A stretch of DNA of 64,000 nucleotides from CALNYS01 sp942490855 (GTDB taxonomy: Bacteria > Planctomycetota > Phycisphaerae > Phycisphaerales > UBA1924), in contig CALNYS010000004.1 of assembly GCA_942490855.1 (NCBI GenBank), positions 248,001-312,000 of the forward strand, in the 5' to 3' direction. A program made the position numbers and the translations under genes. Below the pieces are notes generated by a model. That model made no database searches. It saw only the letters and a list, made by a program, of their open reading frames with translations, and was not told the origin of the DNA. Shown here piece by piece: positions 1 to 8,473 of this stretch (positions are counted from its first letter, which is position 1; every line of letters begins with the position of its first letter).

Positions 1-494
1 GTGCGACGGTCGGCGGAGATCTCAAAGCTGTCGGGGCTCAGCTCGAGGCCGCCGTCGGGCCCGTACATGGTCCCGGGCGCCCCGAGCGAGCTGTTGGTGC
101 TGGTCAGAGACGCATCGCGGACGAGGACGCCAAGGATCTCTGTCGAGAAGGTGATCGACGCGGTGACGTCGGCGCCACCGCTGCCAACGCTGTCAAGGTG
201 AACGTGGTACGACGAGGCCTGCTGACCGTCGACCAGAGCAGTGGTCGCCAGCTCGGCCACGGCGTCGACCAGGCCAACCGCGGCGTGGTCGACCGCGAAG
301 CCGCCGCTGACCGTGAAGTCCGACTCGTGGAACACGAACACGTTCGCGTCGTCTTCGTGAGCGCCGAGCCTGACGTCGGCCGGCGGCGAGGGGAAGGTGA
401 TCTGGTTCTCGCTGAGATGCCCGAGAACATCAGCGCTGGCGGCGGTCGAGGCGGCGGCGAGGAGAACGGCGGCGGTGAGGCGTGAGTGAAACAT
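1..494 (-). CDS. Secreted protein, N-terminal part, tandem paralogue of the LamG/dockerin-like protein at 735-2048
   Basis: I read this partial frame from the ATG at 494-492; the C-terminus lies outside the window. It starts MFHSRLTAAVLLAAASTAASA, a signal peptide probably cleaved at ASA, and continues with a domain nearly identical to residues 20-160 of the neighbouring 437-aa protein (shared pieces include HLSEN, VFVFHESDFTVSGGFAVDHA and NSSLGAP). The start is supported by GGAGAG about 6 nt upstream on the coding strand. The N-terminal domain occurs in exported proteins of planctomycetes and proteobacteria with no known biochemical function. A LamG domain and dockerin-like tail are expected further on, by analogy only. 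Confidence 0.8.
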   Translation of the reverse strand, partial: MFHSRLTAAVLLAAASTAASADVLGHLSENQITFPSPPADVRLGAHEDDANVFVFHESDFTVSGGFAVDHAAVGLVDAVAELATTALVDGQQASSYHVHLDSVGSGGADVTASITFSTEILGVLVRDASLTSTNSSLGAPGTMYGPDGGLELSPDSFEISADRR

Positions 495-635
495 GATTTC
501 TCTCCGTGATGGACATGCGCGGGGCCTCGGCTCGGACGTACGCGCCCGGGTGATTGACACCGGCGTCCCGCTGGAAGAGACCTCGCTGTCTGCCGGGGCA
601 GAGTGCAGAAAACTGACGGGTTTTTTCGCCCGCGG
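1..635. repeat. Tandem duplication, copy 1 (truncated by window edge)
   Basis: This stretch matches 1552-2189 over its whole length: the first ~165 codons of a secreted protein gene plus its 5' leader. The leader match (495-635 against 2049-2189) runs without an obvious indel and ends at the shared CGCCCGCGG. After that the two copies diverge, into a terminator here and the sigma-factor promoter there. The gene parts differ by scattered substitutions and a one-codon indel. This indicates an old-to-intermediate tandem duplication of about 1.55 kb. Confidence 0.85.
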
Positions 636-658
636 CGCTGCTCTCTGCTCGGCGCACG

Positions 659-692
659 AAAAAAGCCGACGCCAGCTCTCGCTGACGCCGGC
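659..692 (-). terminator. Rho-independent terminator of the 735-2048 gene
   Basis: On the minus strand a 12-bp stem (GCCGGCGTCAGC with GCTGGCGTCGGC, two G-U pairs) closes a GAGA loop and is followed at once by six T. It lies about 40 nt past the stop codon of the minus-strand gene and separates the two tandem paralogues. Confidence 0.85.
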
Positions 693-734
693 TCACGGAG
701 CGACATCACCCCGGATGCGCATGCTGGAGGCGTG

Positions 735-2048
735 TTACGGGCACATGCCCCACGCGGCGAGGATGATCGCCAGGTCCGACGCGTTCACGACGCCGTCGTT
801 GTCGAAGTCCGCGTCGCACGTCACAGGCTCCGCGACAGAACCCGTGTCGTAGGCGATCGAGCGGACCTGCTCGGCGTCCAGCGAGAAGTTGTAGACCTGC
901 ATGCGCCCCATCATCGCCCCCATGTTTTCGCCTTCGCTGGTGCTGACCCCGAAGTAGATGTCGTCGCGATCGGGCGTGAGGCTCCCGTAGAGCGTCGCGT
1001 CGTCGGCAGAAACGAGCACGCCGTCGAAGTACCAACGGGCGCCGTCGGTCTCCGAGCGGTCGCACGTGAAGGCGACGTGGTGCCACTCGTCGTTGGCAAT
1101 GCCGAACGCCAGAGGCGGCGTCGCCGCGAAACCCTGTTCATCCCCCTGATCAAAGCGGATGCCGCCGTCGTCGGGCATCACGATCCTCCACCCTGCGTTG
1201 TCCACCGCGTCGATGACCGTGTAGTGCTCGGGAGTGTCGCCCTCCTCGAGCCGGCGGATTGAGAACGCGATGGTGAAGTCGGTCGTGCCGAGGTCGAGGA
1301 ACTCGCTGGTCGAGATCTCCCCGCCGCTGCTGGAACTCTCCCCCGAGTTGATCCGGAACGCCTGCCCGAGGGCGAACGGGACGCCGTCCGCGCTGTACTG
1401 CGCGCTGTCGCCCATGAGAATGTCCGCGTTCGAGACGCTGTCGACCCCGCTGCCCTCGAAGTCGTACTCGTGCACGAGGCCTACAAACGGCTTCGCAACG
1501 ATGACGCGCAGGCGGTCCACGCCGACGCTCACGGAGCCAGTGAAACTGAGCGTGCGCCGATCCGCGGAGATCTCAAAGCTGTCGGGGTTCAGCTCGGGGC
1601 CGCCGCCGGGCGCGTACAGCGTCTCGGGCGCCCCGAGCGAGCTGTTGGTGTCCGTAAGAGACGAATCGCGGACGAGGACGCCCAGGATATCGGTCGAGAA
1701 CGTGATCGACGCGTCGACGATGGCAAGCTGGTTGCCGACGGGGTCCAAGTGAACGTGGTACGACGAGGCCCGCTGACCGTCGACGAGGGGAGTGGTCGCC
1801 AGCTCGGCCACGGCGTCGACCAGGCCAACCGCGGCGTGGTCAACCGCGAAGCCCCCGCTGACCGTGAAGTCCGACTCGTGGAACACGAACACGCTCGCGT
1901 TGTCTTCGTGAGCACCGAGCGTGACGTCGGCCGGCGGCGAGGGGAGGATGATCGCGTTCTCGCTGAGATGTCCGAGAACATCGGCGCTGGCGGCGGTCGC
2001 GCAGGCGGCGAGGAGGGCGGCGGCGGCGGTAAGGCGTGTGTGAAGCAT
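735..2048 (-). CDS. Secreted LamG-domain protein with C-terminal dockerin-like repeat
   Basis: 437 aa. Signal peptide at residues 1-22 (MLHTRLTAAAALLAACATAASA). Residues ~23-180 form the unnamed N-terminal domain shared with the truncated neighbour. Residues ~185-405 look like a LamG/concanavalin-type jellyroll (NDEWHHVAFTCDR, ARWYFDGVLV, DDIYFGVS). The C-terminus (DADFDNDGVVNASDLA...AAWG) is one EF-hand/dockerin-like calcium-binding repeat. Inference: a cell-surface or secreted glycan- or protein-binding protein held by the dockerin-like tail. The start has GGAGAG 7 nt upstream. The leader is duplicated upstream of the paralogue, so both are probably controlled alike. A hairpin terminator follows. 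Confidence 0.85.
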   Translation of the reverse strand: MLHTRLTAAAALLAACATAASADVLGHLSENAIILPSPPADVTLGAHEDNASVFVFHESDFTVSGGFAVDHAAVGLVDAVAELATTPLVDGQRASSYHVHLDPVGNQLAIVDASITFSTDILGVLVRDSSLTDTNSSLGAPETLYAPGGGPELNPDSFEISADRRTLSFTGSVSVGVDRLRVIVAKPFVGLVHEYDFEGSGVDSVSNADILMGDSAQYSADGVPFALGQAFRINSGESSSSGGEISTSEFLDLGTTDFTIAFSIRRLEEGDTPEHYTVIDAVDNAGWRIVMPDDGGIRFDQGDEQGFAATPPLAFGIANDEWHHVAFTCDRSETDGARWYFDGVLVSADDATLYGSLTPDRDDIYFGVSTSEGENMGAMMGRMQVYNFSLDAEQVRSIAYDTGSVAEPVTCDADFDNDGVVNASDLAIILAAWGMCP

Positions 2049-2189
2049 GATGTCTCTCCGTGATGGACACGCGCGGGGCCTCGGCTCGGACGTACGCGCC
2101 CGTGTGAACGACGCCGGCGTCCCGCTGGAAGGGACCTCGCCGTCTGCTCGTGGAGCGTGCAGATTTCAGGCGAATTTTTTCGCCCGCGG
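1552..2189. repeat. Tandem duplication, copy 2
   Basis: Counterpart of 1-635. It contains the first third of the 735-2048 gene and its leader, and stops just before the TACGAT box of the divergently transcribed sigma-factor gene. The junction therefore sits in the intergenic region. Confidence 0.85.
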
Positions 2190-2191
2190 GG

Positions 2192-2197
2192 TACGAT
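2192..2197 (+). promoter_or_regulatory. Probable -10 element of the sigma factor gene
   Basis: TACGAT, 17 nt before the chosen GTG start, with GGAGG (2206-2210) between. No convincing -35 element is visible. The same hexamer precedes other genes in this window. Confidence 0.5.
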
Positions 2198-2214
2198 GTG
2201 GGCCTGGAGGCGTC

Positions 2215-2787
2215 GTGGAAGACCGAGCGGGGCGCATTACCGAGCTGGTCAATCTGCTGGGGAACGAGCAGCCCGAGGCCACGGCCGAGCTGCTGCCCGT
2301 CGTGTACCAGGAGCTGCGGGCGCTGGCGGGGTCGTACCTGCGCGACCGCCCGCCCGGGCACACCCTCCAGCCCACGGCCCTCGTCCACGAGGCGTACATG
2401 AAGCTCGCCGGGAGCGAGCATCTCCGCGTGACGAGCAAGGAGCACTTCTTCGCGATCGCCGCCAAGGCCATGCGCCACGTCCTCGCGGACCACGCGCGCG
2501 CGAAGGGTCGTCTCAAGCGCGGCGGGGAGTTCGAGCGCGTGACGCTGACGGGCCTCGCGTCGGATACCGGCGACGTGGAGTACGACGCCGCCGACATCGA
2601 CGCGGCGCTCCAGGAGCTGAGCGCGTTCAACGAGCGTCACGCCACGGTGGTGGAGCTCCGGTTCTTCGCGGGGCTGACGCTCGACCAGGTCGCCGCGCTC
2701 CTTAAGGTGTCCCGGCGCACCGTCGCGGACGACTGGAGCTTCGCGCGGGCGTGGCTCCGCAGGCGCCTCTCGCAGGACGACGCATGA
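2215..2787 (+). CDS. ECF-family RNA polymerase sigma factor
   Basis: 190 aa from the GTG at 2215 (GGAGG 4 nt before it); upstream in-frame sequence belongs to the duplicated leader of the neighbour and is unlikely to be coding. Region 2 contains LRALAGSYLRDRPPGHTLQP and TALVHEAYMKL, and region 4 contains VVELRFFAGLTLDQVAALL followed by VSRRTVADDWSFARAWL. This is the planctomycete-type ECF subfamily that typically sits next to a membrane Ser/Thr kinase. The stop overlaps the kinase start by 4 nt (ATGA at 2784-2787), so the two are translationally coupled. No anti-sigma factor is present, so control through the kinase is the natural inference. Confidence 0.93.
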   Translation: MEDRAGRITELVNLLGNEQPEATAELLPVVYQELRALAGSYLRDRPPGHTLQPTALVHEAYMKLAGSEHLRVTSKEHFFAIAAKAMRHVLADHARAKGRLKRGGEFERVTLTGLASDTGDVEYDAADIDAALQELSAFNERHATVVELRFFAGLTLDQVAALLKVSRRTVADDWSFARAWLRRRLSQDDA

Positions 2788-4274
2788 GCACGCAGAAGCA
2801 CTACGCCCGGCTCCACGCCATCTTCCAACGCGCGCGCGACGCCTCGGGCGACGAGGTCGACCGCGTGCTCGACGAGGAGTGCGCCGGGGACGACGCTCTT
2901 CGCCTGGAAGTCCTCGAGCTGCTCCGGATGGCCGAGCGCGACGACGACCCGCTCAGCGACAGCGCGGTCGACGACGGGCTCCAGTTCGGGGGCGTCGCGG
3001 GCGGCGAGCCCGAGGTCATCGCCGGGTGCCGGGTGATCCGCCAGCTCGGGACGGGCGGGATGGGCGTCGTCTACGAAGCCGAGCAGCTCAGCCCCCACCG
3101 GCGGGTGGCGATCAAGGTGCTCGGGCGGATCGCCACGCCGTCGGTCGTACGGCGTTTCCAGCGCGAATCCGAAGCGCTCGCGATGCTCAAGCACCCGGGC
3201 GTGGCGCAGATCTACGACGTCGGGGTCGACACCGCCAACGGGCGCGAGACGCCGTACATCGTCATGGAGCTGATCGACGGGCTGCCCCTCAACGAGCACG
3301 CCAAGCGGAACGCCCTGGGGCTCGCCGACCGCCTGCGCCTGATCGCGGAGGTGTGCAGCGCCGTCGAGCACGCGCACCAGCGGGGCGTGATCCACCGCGA
3401 CCTCAAGCCCGACAACATCCTCGTGGAGGCATCCGGGCAGCCCAAAGTGCTCGATTTCGGCATCGCCCGGATCACGCAGGCCGACACGCTCGTGACGCAG
3501 GAGACCGAGGTCGGGCAGATCGTCGGGACGATCGCGTACATGAGCCCCGAGCAGGCCGCGGGCGACCCGAGCGAGATCGACACCCGCAGCGACGTGTACT
3601 CGCTGGGCGCCGTGCTCTACGAGCTGCTCTCGGGCGAGCTCCCGCACGGGAGCGGCGCCTCGCTGCTGGATCTGCTCAGCGCGATCCGCGAGAAGACGCC
3701 CTCGCGCTTGAGCGGGGTCAACCCCCAGCTCCGCGGCGACGTCGAAACGATCGTGTCCAAGGCGCTCGAGAAGGAAAAGAGCCGGCGCTACCAGTCCGCG
3801 GGCGAGCTGGGCGAGGACATCCGGCGCCACCTCGACGACCGCCCCATCGCGGCGCACCCGCCCAGCGCGCTGTACCAGATCAGGAAGTACGCCAAACGGA
3901 ACCGCCTGCTCGTCGCGAGCGCCGCGGCGATCTTCCTCTCGCTGCTCGTCGGGCTGGGCGCCACGGGCGTCGCGCTCTCGCGGGAGTCCCAGCAGCGCGC
4001 GCGCGCCGAGGCCGAGCTCGTGCGCGCCAGCGCCGCGGTCGGGTTCCTCGAGTCGACACTCCTCAGCGTGACCCCCACCGAGGCCGCCGGTCTCGACACC
4101 GAGCCTGATGCGCACCATCCTCGACCGCTCCGCGGAGAACGTGGAGCGCGAGCTCGCCGACCAGCCGGAACTGCAGGCGCAGATGTTCGCGCTCATCGGG
4201 CAGGCCTACGGCAAGATCAGCGAGTTCGATCTCTCGGTCGCGTACCTCCGGCGCGCGATCGACATCTTCGGTGA
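2784..4274 (+). CDS. Membrane Ser/Thr protein kinase (Hanks type), 3' part out of frame
   Basis: Starts in the ATGA overlap with the sigma factor (MSTQKHYARLH). An N-terminal helical segment is followed by a kinase domain (~residues 78-345): P-loop GTGGMGVVYEA, Lys111 in VAIKVL, catalytic HRDLKPDN with Asp206, DFG Asp224, and SPEQ in place of APE. A single membrane span lies at ~374-398 (LLVASAAAIFLSLLVGLGATG). After LLSVTPTEAAGLDT the frame turns into Arg/Pro-rich out-of-frame sequence and stops at 4274. The natural continuation (SLMRTILDRSAENVERELADQ) lies in the next frame from about 4100. The intact product would be a ~850-aa kinase with periplasmic TPRs. Predicted partner: the upstream sigma factor. 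Confidence 0.88.
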   Translation: MSTQKHYARLHAIFQRARDASGDEVDRVLDEECAGDDALRLEVLELLRMAERDDDPLSDSAVDDGLQFGGVAGGEPEVIAGCRVIRQLGTGGMGVVYEAEQLSPHRRVAIKVLGRIATPSVVRRFQRESEALAMLKHPGVAQIYDVGVDTANGRETPYIVMELIDGLPLNEHAKRNALGLADRLRLIAEVCSAVEHAHQRGVIHRDLKPDNILVEASGQPKVLDFGIARITQADTLVTQETEVGQIVGTIAYMSPEQAAGDPSEIDTRSDVYSLGAVLYELLSGELPHGSGASLLDLLSAIREKTPSRLSGVNPQLRGDVETIVSKALEKEKSRRYQSAGELGEDIRRHLDDRPIAAHPPSALYQIRKYAKRNRLLVASAAAIFLSLLVGLGATGVALSRESQQRARAEAELVRASAAVGFLESTLLSVTPTEAAGLDTEPDAHHPRPLRGERGARARRPAGTAGADVRAHRAGLRQDQRVRSLGRVPPARDRHLR

Positions 4275-5346
4275 GCTGCACGGCGAGTCCTCCCCCCCAC
4301 GCATGCGCGCCGTCTACGCTCTGGGCGGGACCCTGCGGATGTCGGGCGACCTCGAGTCCGCGGCCGGGGTTCTCGACGACTCCCTTCGGGTGTACGACAC
4401 ATCAGCGGGGGACGACGACGCGGGGCACGCCGACCAGCTGCTCGAACGGGGCATGATCGCGGTCCTCCAGGGCGATTTCGAGGGCGCGCTCGTGCACGCC
4501 GACCGCGCGCTCGCGCTCTTTGGCGACAGCGAGGGGACGCTCGACGAGGCCCGGGTCCGGATGATCCGGGGCAACGCGCTCCGCCGGCTCGACCGCGTGG
4601 ACGAGGCCCGCGCCGAGTACGCGCGCACCCGCGAGATCTACATCCGCAGCGGCATCACCAACACGATCGAGTACGCCGACCTCGTCAACTCGATGGCGGT
4701 CGTCTACAGATACCTGGACGACTACCCGAAGGCCGAGGCGATGTACAAGGAGGCGCTCGCGATCCGCCTCGCGCTCGACCCGCGCCCCGACCCCGGCGTC
4801 GCGGCGATCCTCAACAACCTCGGCCGAGCGCTGGTCGTACAGCAGAAGACCGACGAGGCCGCGGACGTCATCCGTCGCTCCGTCGCGATGCACCGCGAGC
4901 TGTTCGGCAGCGAGCACTTCGGGACCGCGATCGCCATCGCGACGCTCGCGGAGGTCCTCGCCCAGCAGGACAAGGTTGACGAATCGCTCGAGCTCTACGA
5001 CGAGGCGCTTGCGCTGCTGACGGGCCTGCTCGGCCCCGAGCACCCCTACATCGTGACGCTCTACAACAACACGTGCATCGTGCTCAACCAGGCCGGGCGC
5101 TACGAGGAGGCCCTCGCCATCCTCGAGCGCGCGCTCGAGATCGTCGAGACGCAAGAGATGGCGCCCTTGACGTACAAGGCCCCCCTGCTCATCCGCATGG
5201 TCCGAACGCTCCGAGGTCTCGGGCGTCACGACGACGCCGAGGCGCGCGCGAGCGAGGCGATCGGGCTGTTCCCGCCCGACGACCCTCGCGCCGTCGCCCT
5301 CCAGGACCAGTTCGCCAGCGAGCAGGCGCCCCCGCCCCCCGGGTGA
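4108..5346 (+). CDS. TPR module, C-terminal half of the kinase in a shifted frame
   Basis: 412 aa if started at ATG 4108. It opens MRTILDRSAENVERELADQP, the conserved linker that follows the membrane segment in planctomycete TPR kinases. It continues with about eight tetratricopeptide repeats (for example GQAYGKISEFDLSVAYLRRA and YNNTCIVLNQAGRYEEALA). It overlaps the kinase frame but lies in frame +1 relative to it; one extra base (or two missing) around 4095-4107 would join them. As a separate protein it would have no signal peptide or membrane anchor, which argues that it is the displaced C-terminus of the kinase. It is otherwise a well-conserved coding sequence with no internal stops. Confidence 0.8.
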   Translation: MRTILDRSAENVERELADQPELQAQMFALIGQAYGKISEFDLSVAYLRRAIDIFGELHGESSPPRMRAVYALGGTLRMSGDLESAAGVLDDSLRVYDTSAGDDDAGHADQLLERGMIAVLQGDFEGALVHADRALALFGDSEGTLDEARVRMIRGNALRRLDRVDEARAEYARTREIYIRSGITNTIEYADLVNSMAVVYRYLDDYPKAEAMYKEALAIRLALDPRPDPGVAAILNNLGRALVVQQKTDEAADVIRRSVAMHRELFGSEHFGTAIAIATLAEVLAQQDKVDESLELYDEALALLTGLLGPEHPYIVTLYNNTCIVLNQAGRYEEALAILERALEIVETQEMAPLTYKAPLLIRMVRTLRGLGRHDDAEARASEAIGLFPPDDPRAVALQDQFASEQAPPPPG

Positions 5347-5501
5347 TCGCGCGGGTCTGACCCACCACCGCCCACGCCGAATAGGGAGGCAACGCCTTCG
5401 CCCAGCCCGGACAGCCGGACGAACCCCCAACCGGGCGGGGGAACCGCTGGAACTCGGGGCCTCCGCGTTCAGTCCAATATTGAATCCGCCGACCGACGGG
5501 T

Positions 5502-8297
5502 ATGAATCCACCGTCCCCCACCCCTGGCGCCGGGATCGTTCCGCCTGTCAGGCTCCCGAACGACGTCGTCTCGAAGAGCGCCTGGGCGCTCTTGGGGGTT
5601 CAGTGCATCAGCTCAACGGCGTTCCTGATCGCGTGCACCGTGATGCTCGGCTGGGTCATGCGATGGTCCGCCGTCACGTCGCTGATCCCCGGGCTGCCCT
5701 CGATGACGTTCAACACGGCGCTCTGCCTCGCGCTGCTGGCGCTGGCGCTGCTGACCCTGACGCTGCATCGTCGCGGCGCGCGCACCAGAACCTGGGCGTT
5801 GCGGGGGGCCTCGACGATCGCCGGGCTCATCGCTGCTCTGACGCTCCTGCAGATGCTGCTGGGCGTCTCGTTCCATATCAACGAACTCGTGGTCGAGGAC
5901 TTCACGGCCGCCGGCCCGAGCCTTCTCGCGGGGCAGATGTCACCGGCGACAGCGGTCTCGATCCTTCTCCTGAGCCTCGCGCTGATGCTGGGCTCGACGC
6001 GCCGGTTCAGCACCGGCGTCCCGTCCCCGGCGTGTCTCGCCGCCGCCAGCGCCGCCGTGATCGGCGCGCTCGCGGGCGCGTCGATGCTCACGACGCAACA
6101 GAACATCTCTGGCCTCCCGTTCTTCTCGACGATGGCCCTGCACACCGCGTGGATCGTGTTCTTGCTCGGCGCGGGGACCGTTCTCACCGTGCGCGCCCGC
6201 AGCGCTCTCGAAGAGCGGTCTGTGCAGCAGTACGAAACCCGCGGCGGCGCGCTGCTGATCGCGCTCGTCGTGCTGGTCTTCGCGTGCGGGATCGGGCTGA
6301 CCGAACTGGTTTCCAGCCGAGCCACGACCCGCCAGCTCGAGATCGCCCAGGCCCGCTTCGACCGTCTGACCGAACGCGTCATCGCTGAGGCGAAACGCCG
6401 GGTCTACCTCCCGGTGTACGGGCTCAAGGGCGCACGCGGGATGTACGCCGGAAGCGAGCACGTCTCGCGCCTGGAGTTCCGTGATTACGTGCAGTCCCGG
6501 CATTTCCCGTCTGAGTTCCCCGGCACGATCGGCATGGGGTTCATCAAGCGCGTGGCCCGGGACGACCTCGACGCGTTCCTCGCCGCCGAGCGAGCGGACG
6601 ACGCTCCCGACTTCACCCTCCGCACCAGCGGTGACCACGACCCGCTGTATCCGATCGTGTACATCGATCCGATCGAGGACAACAGACCGGCGTGGGGCTA
6701 CGACGTCGGATCGGAGACCAGCCGACGCGTCTCGGTCGATCACGCGATCCGCACGGGCGAGCCGACCCTGACCCCGCCGCTGACGCTCGTCCAGGACGAA
6801 CAGACCCGTGCGGGCTTCCTCTTCCTGGTCCCGGTCTACACCAACGGGCTCCCGACGAGCACGCCGCAAGAACGGATCGATGCGTTCCTCGGGATCGTGT
6901 ACTCGGCGTTGGTGATCGACGAGATCTTCGAAGGCGTGGGCGACGTCGCCGAGGGCGGGCTCGCCTACCGCGTGTACGTGGGCAACACGATCTCCGACGA
7001 CGCTCAGCTGTTCGAAGACGCCCCGGAAGGGTTCGCGCACGAGGAAGGTCACGCGCAGGCCTCGCGGTTCACGTCAACGAGCAAAGTCCAGACGGGCGGT
7101 CAGACGTGGACGATCCACACGATGAGCAGCCCGGAGTTTGATTCCTCCGCCGCGGCTTCTCAGGCCCCGCTGATCGCGTTCTACGGTCTCGGGCTGAGCT
7201 CCATCGGCGCCTGCTTCGTGTGGGTGTTCGGGCGCTCCCGCGCCCGGGCGATGGAACTCGCCAGCAGCATGACGGTCGATCTCAAGGAACACGCGGACGA
7301 GCTCCGTCGGTCGTCGGACCTGATCAGCCAGAAGAACGAAGAGCTCCTCGTGCTCGCCGACCGCGCGCACCGGGTCGTGGACGACGTATCTCACGAGTTC
7401 CGCACCCCGCTCACGGTCATCAAGGAGTTCACGTCCATCATCGCGGACGGGCTCGCCGGCCCGGTCTCCGAGGAGCAGGCCGGCTTCTTGCGGATCGTGG
7501 ACGTCTCCGCGAGCGAGCTCAACCACATGGTCGAAGACCTGCTGGATTCGAGCAAGCTCCGCGCCGGGCTGCTGCGCGTGTGCCGTCGCGAGCACCGCGT
7601 CGAAGACATCTTCGCCTCGCTGCGCGTGGGCATGTCGCGCAAGGCGTCGTGCCGGTCGATCGTGATCGAGGAAGAGATCGAGGAGGGCCTCCCCACGATC
7701 TTCGCCGACGACGAGAAGATCCGGCGCATCATCAGCAACCTGACCACGAACGCGATCAAGTTCTCGCCCGAGGGCGGGACGATCCGCCTGAGCGCCGCGC
7801 GTGCGAGCACGCCCGGTCACGTCACCCTCTCGGTGCGCGACGAGGGCCCCGGCCTCTCAGAAGAGGACGTCGAGCAGCTCTTCGGGCGCTTCCGTCAGGT
7901 GTCCACGTCGCGCAACGTCGCGGCGAAGGGCTTCGGGCTGGGGCTGAGCATCGCGCAGGAACTCGCGTGGTTGAACCTCGGGAGCCTCTCGGTCGAATCG
8001 GTCAAGGGCGAGGGCGCCACCTTCACGCTCACGCTCCCGGAGCACGACCGTCACGCGGTCCTCTCGAGCTTCGAGCACGCTCTTGATACGGGCGAAGAGT
8101 CCTCGGGGGTCAGCTCGCGGTGCTGCGCGTCGAGGTTGATGCGCATGACGCCGCCGAGAGGACCTGGGACGGGCTCGAGTCCACCTCGTTCCTCGCGTCG
8201 GTCACGTTCCCCACCGACCTCATCTTGCCGGCCGGGTTCACGTCGCCCATCGCCACGCACAACGCATGGTGGGTTATGGGGCGCACCAACAACGTGA
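5502..8297 (+). CDS. CHASE-domain sensor histidine kinase
   Basis: Seven N-terminal hydrophobic segments (~residues 25-262) precede a periplasmic CHASE-like sensor (~280-510, containing FPGTIGMGFIKRV and YPIVYIDPIEDNRPAWGYDV). A membrane span follows at ~520-545, then HisKA with the phospho-acceptor His631 in DDVSHEFRTPLTVIKEF, and an HATPase domain (SNLTTNAIKFSPEGG, DEGPGLS, GFGLGLSIAQ) ending near residue 850. The last ~80 residues are Ser/Arg/Pro-rich and read like an out-of-frame translation. The true continuation appears to lie in another frame from about 8105 (see 8120-8473). Three receiver genes follow at once, so it very probably phosphorylates one or more of them. CHASE domains bind small ligands, but the ligand cannot be read from the sequence. 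Confidence 0.88.
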   Translation: MNPPSPTPGAGIVPPVRLPNDVVSKSAWALLGVQCISSTAFLIACTVMLGWVMRWSAVTSLIPGLPSMTFNTALCLALLALALLTLTLHRRGARTRTWALRGASTIAGLIAALTLLQMLLGVSFHINELVVEDFTAAGPSLLAGQMSPATAVSILLLSLALMLGSTRRFSTGVPSPACLAAASAAVIGALAGASMLTTQQNISGLPFFSTMALHTAWIVFLLGAGTVLTVRARSALEERSVQQYETRGGALLIALVVLVFACGIGLTELVSSRATTRQLEIAQARFDRLTERVIAEAKRRVYLPVYGLKGARGMYAGSEHVSRLEFRDYVQSRHFPSEFPGTIGMGFIKRVARDDLDAFLAAERADDAPDFTLRTSGDHDPLYPIVYIDPIEDNRPAWGYDVGSETSRRVSVDHAIRTGEPTLTPPLTLVQDEQTRAGFLFLVPVYTNGLPTSTPQERIDAFLGIVYSALVIDEIFEGVGDVAEGGLAYRVYVGNTISDDAQLFEDAPEGFAHEEGHAQASRFTSTSKVQTGGQTWTIHTMSSPEFDSSAAASQAPLIAFYGLGLSSIGACFVWVFGRSRARAMELASSMTVDLKEHADELRRSSDLISQKNEELLVLADRAHRVVDDVSHEFRTPLTVIKEFTSIIADGLAGPVSEEQAGFLRIVDVSASELNHMVEDLLDSSKLRAGLLRVCRREHRVEDIFASLRVGMSRKASCRSIVIEEEIEEGLPTIFADDEKIRRIISNLTTNAIKFSPEGGTIRLSAARASTPGHVTLSVRDEGPGLSEEDVEQLFGRFRQVSTSRNVAAKGFGLGLSIAQELAWLNLGSLSVESVKGEGATFTLTLPEHDRHAVLSSFEHALDTGEESSGVSSRCCASRLMRMTPPRGPGTGSSPPRSSRRSRSPPTSSCRPGSRRPSPRTTHGGLWGAPTT

Positions 8298-8473
8298 ACG
8301 CGTGGGTCAGCAGGCTCCGAGAACGACACGAGAGCCTGCTGGAAGAGAACCCGCTCAACGTCGCGCCGCTCTCGATCGATATCCAGGGCATCTGGGCGTA
8401 CCCCGACGATGCGCGGGACGCGTTCGAATTGCTTGGAACCCTAGCGGGGACGGAGCGCAGGCATGCCGCATGA
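8120..8473 (+). CDS. Displaced C-terminal domain of the histidine kinase
   Basis: 117 codons with normal codon usage (VLRVEVDAHDAAERTWDG ... IDIQGIWAYPDDARDAFELL), in the -1 frame relative to the kinase. Reading this frame back to 8102 gives LGGQLAVLRVEVD, so the join falls at the five-G run 8105-8109; one more G would restore a single protein. The fold resembles a degenerate GGDEF-like domain (a hydrophobic strand with Asp near the start, a late WAYPDD element) but lacks the GGDEF signature, so that is only a guess. It ends 11 nt inside the next receiver gene, which would fit normal coupling of an intact kinase. As an independent gene starting at GTG 8120 it is unlikely. Confidence 0.5.
   Translation: MLRVEVDAHDAAERTWDGLESTSFLASVTFPTDLILPAGFTSPIATHNAWWVMGRTNNVNAWVSRLRERHESLLEENPLNVAPLSIDIQGIWAYPDDARDAFELLGTLAGTERRHAA

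Noticed and set aside
2047..2214. ATG at 2047 as start of the sigma factor
   Set aside because: The added 56 residues lie in the duplicated leader of the divergent gene; the sigma domain and GGAGG support GTG 2215.
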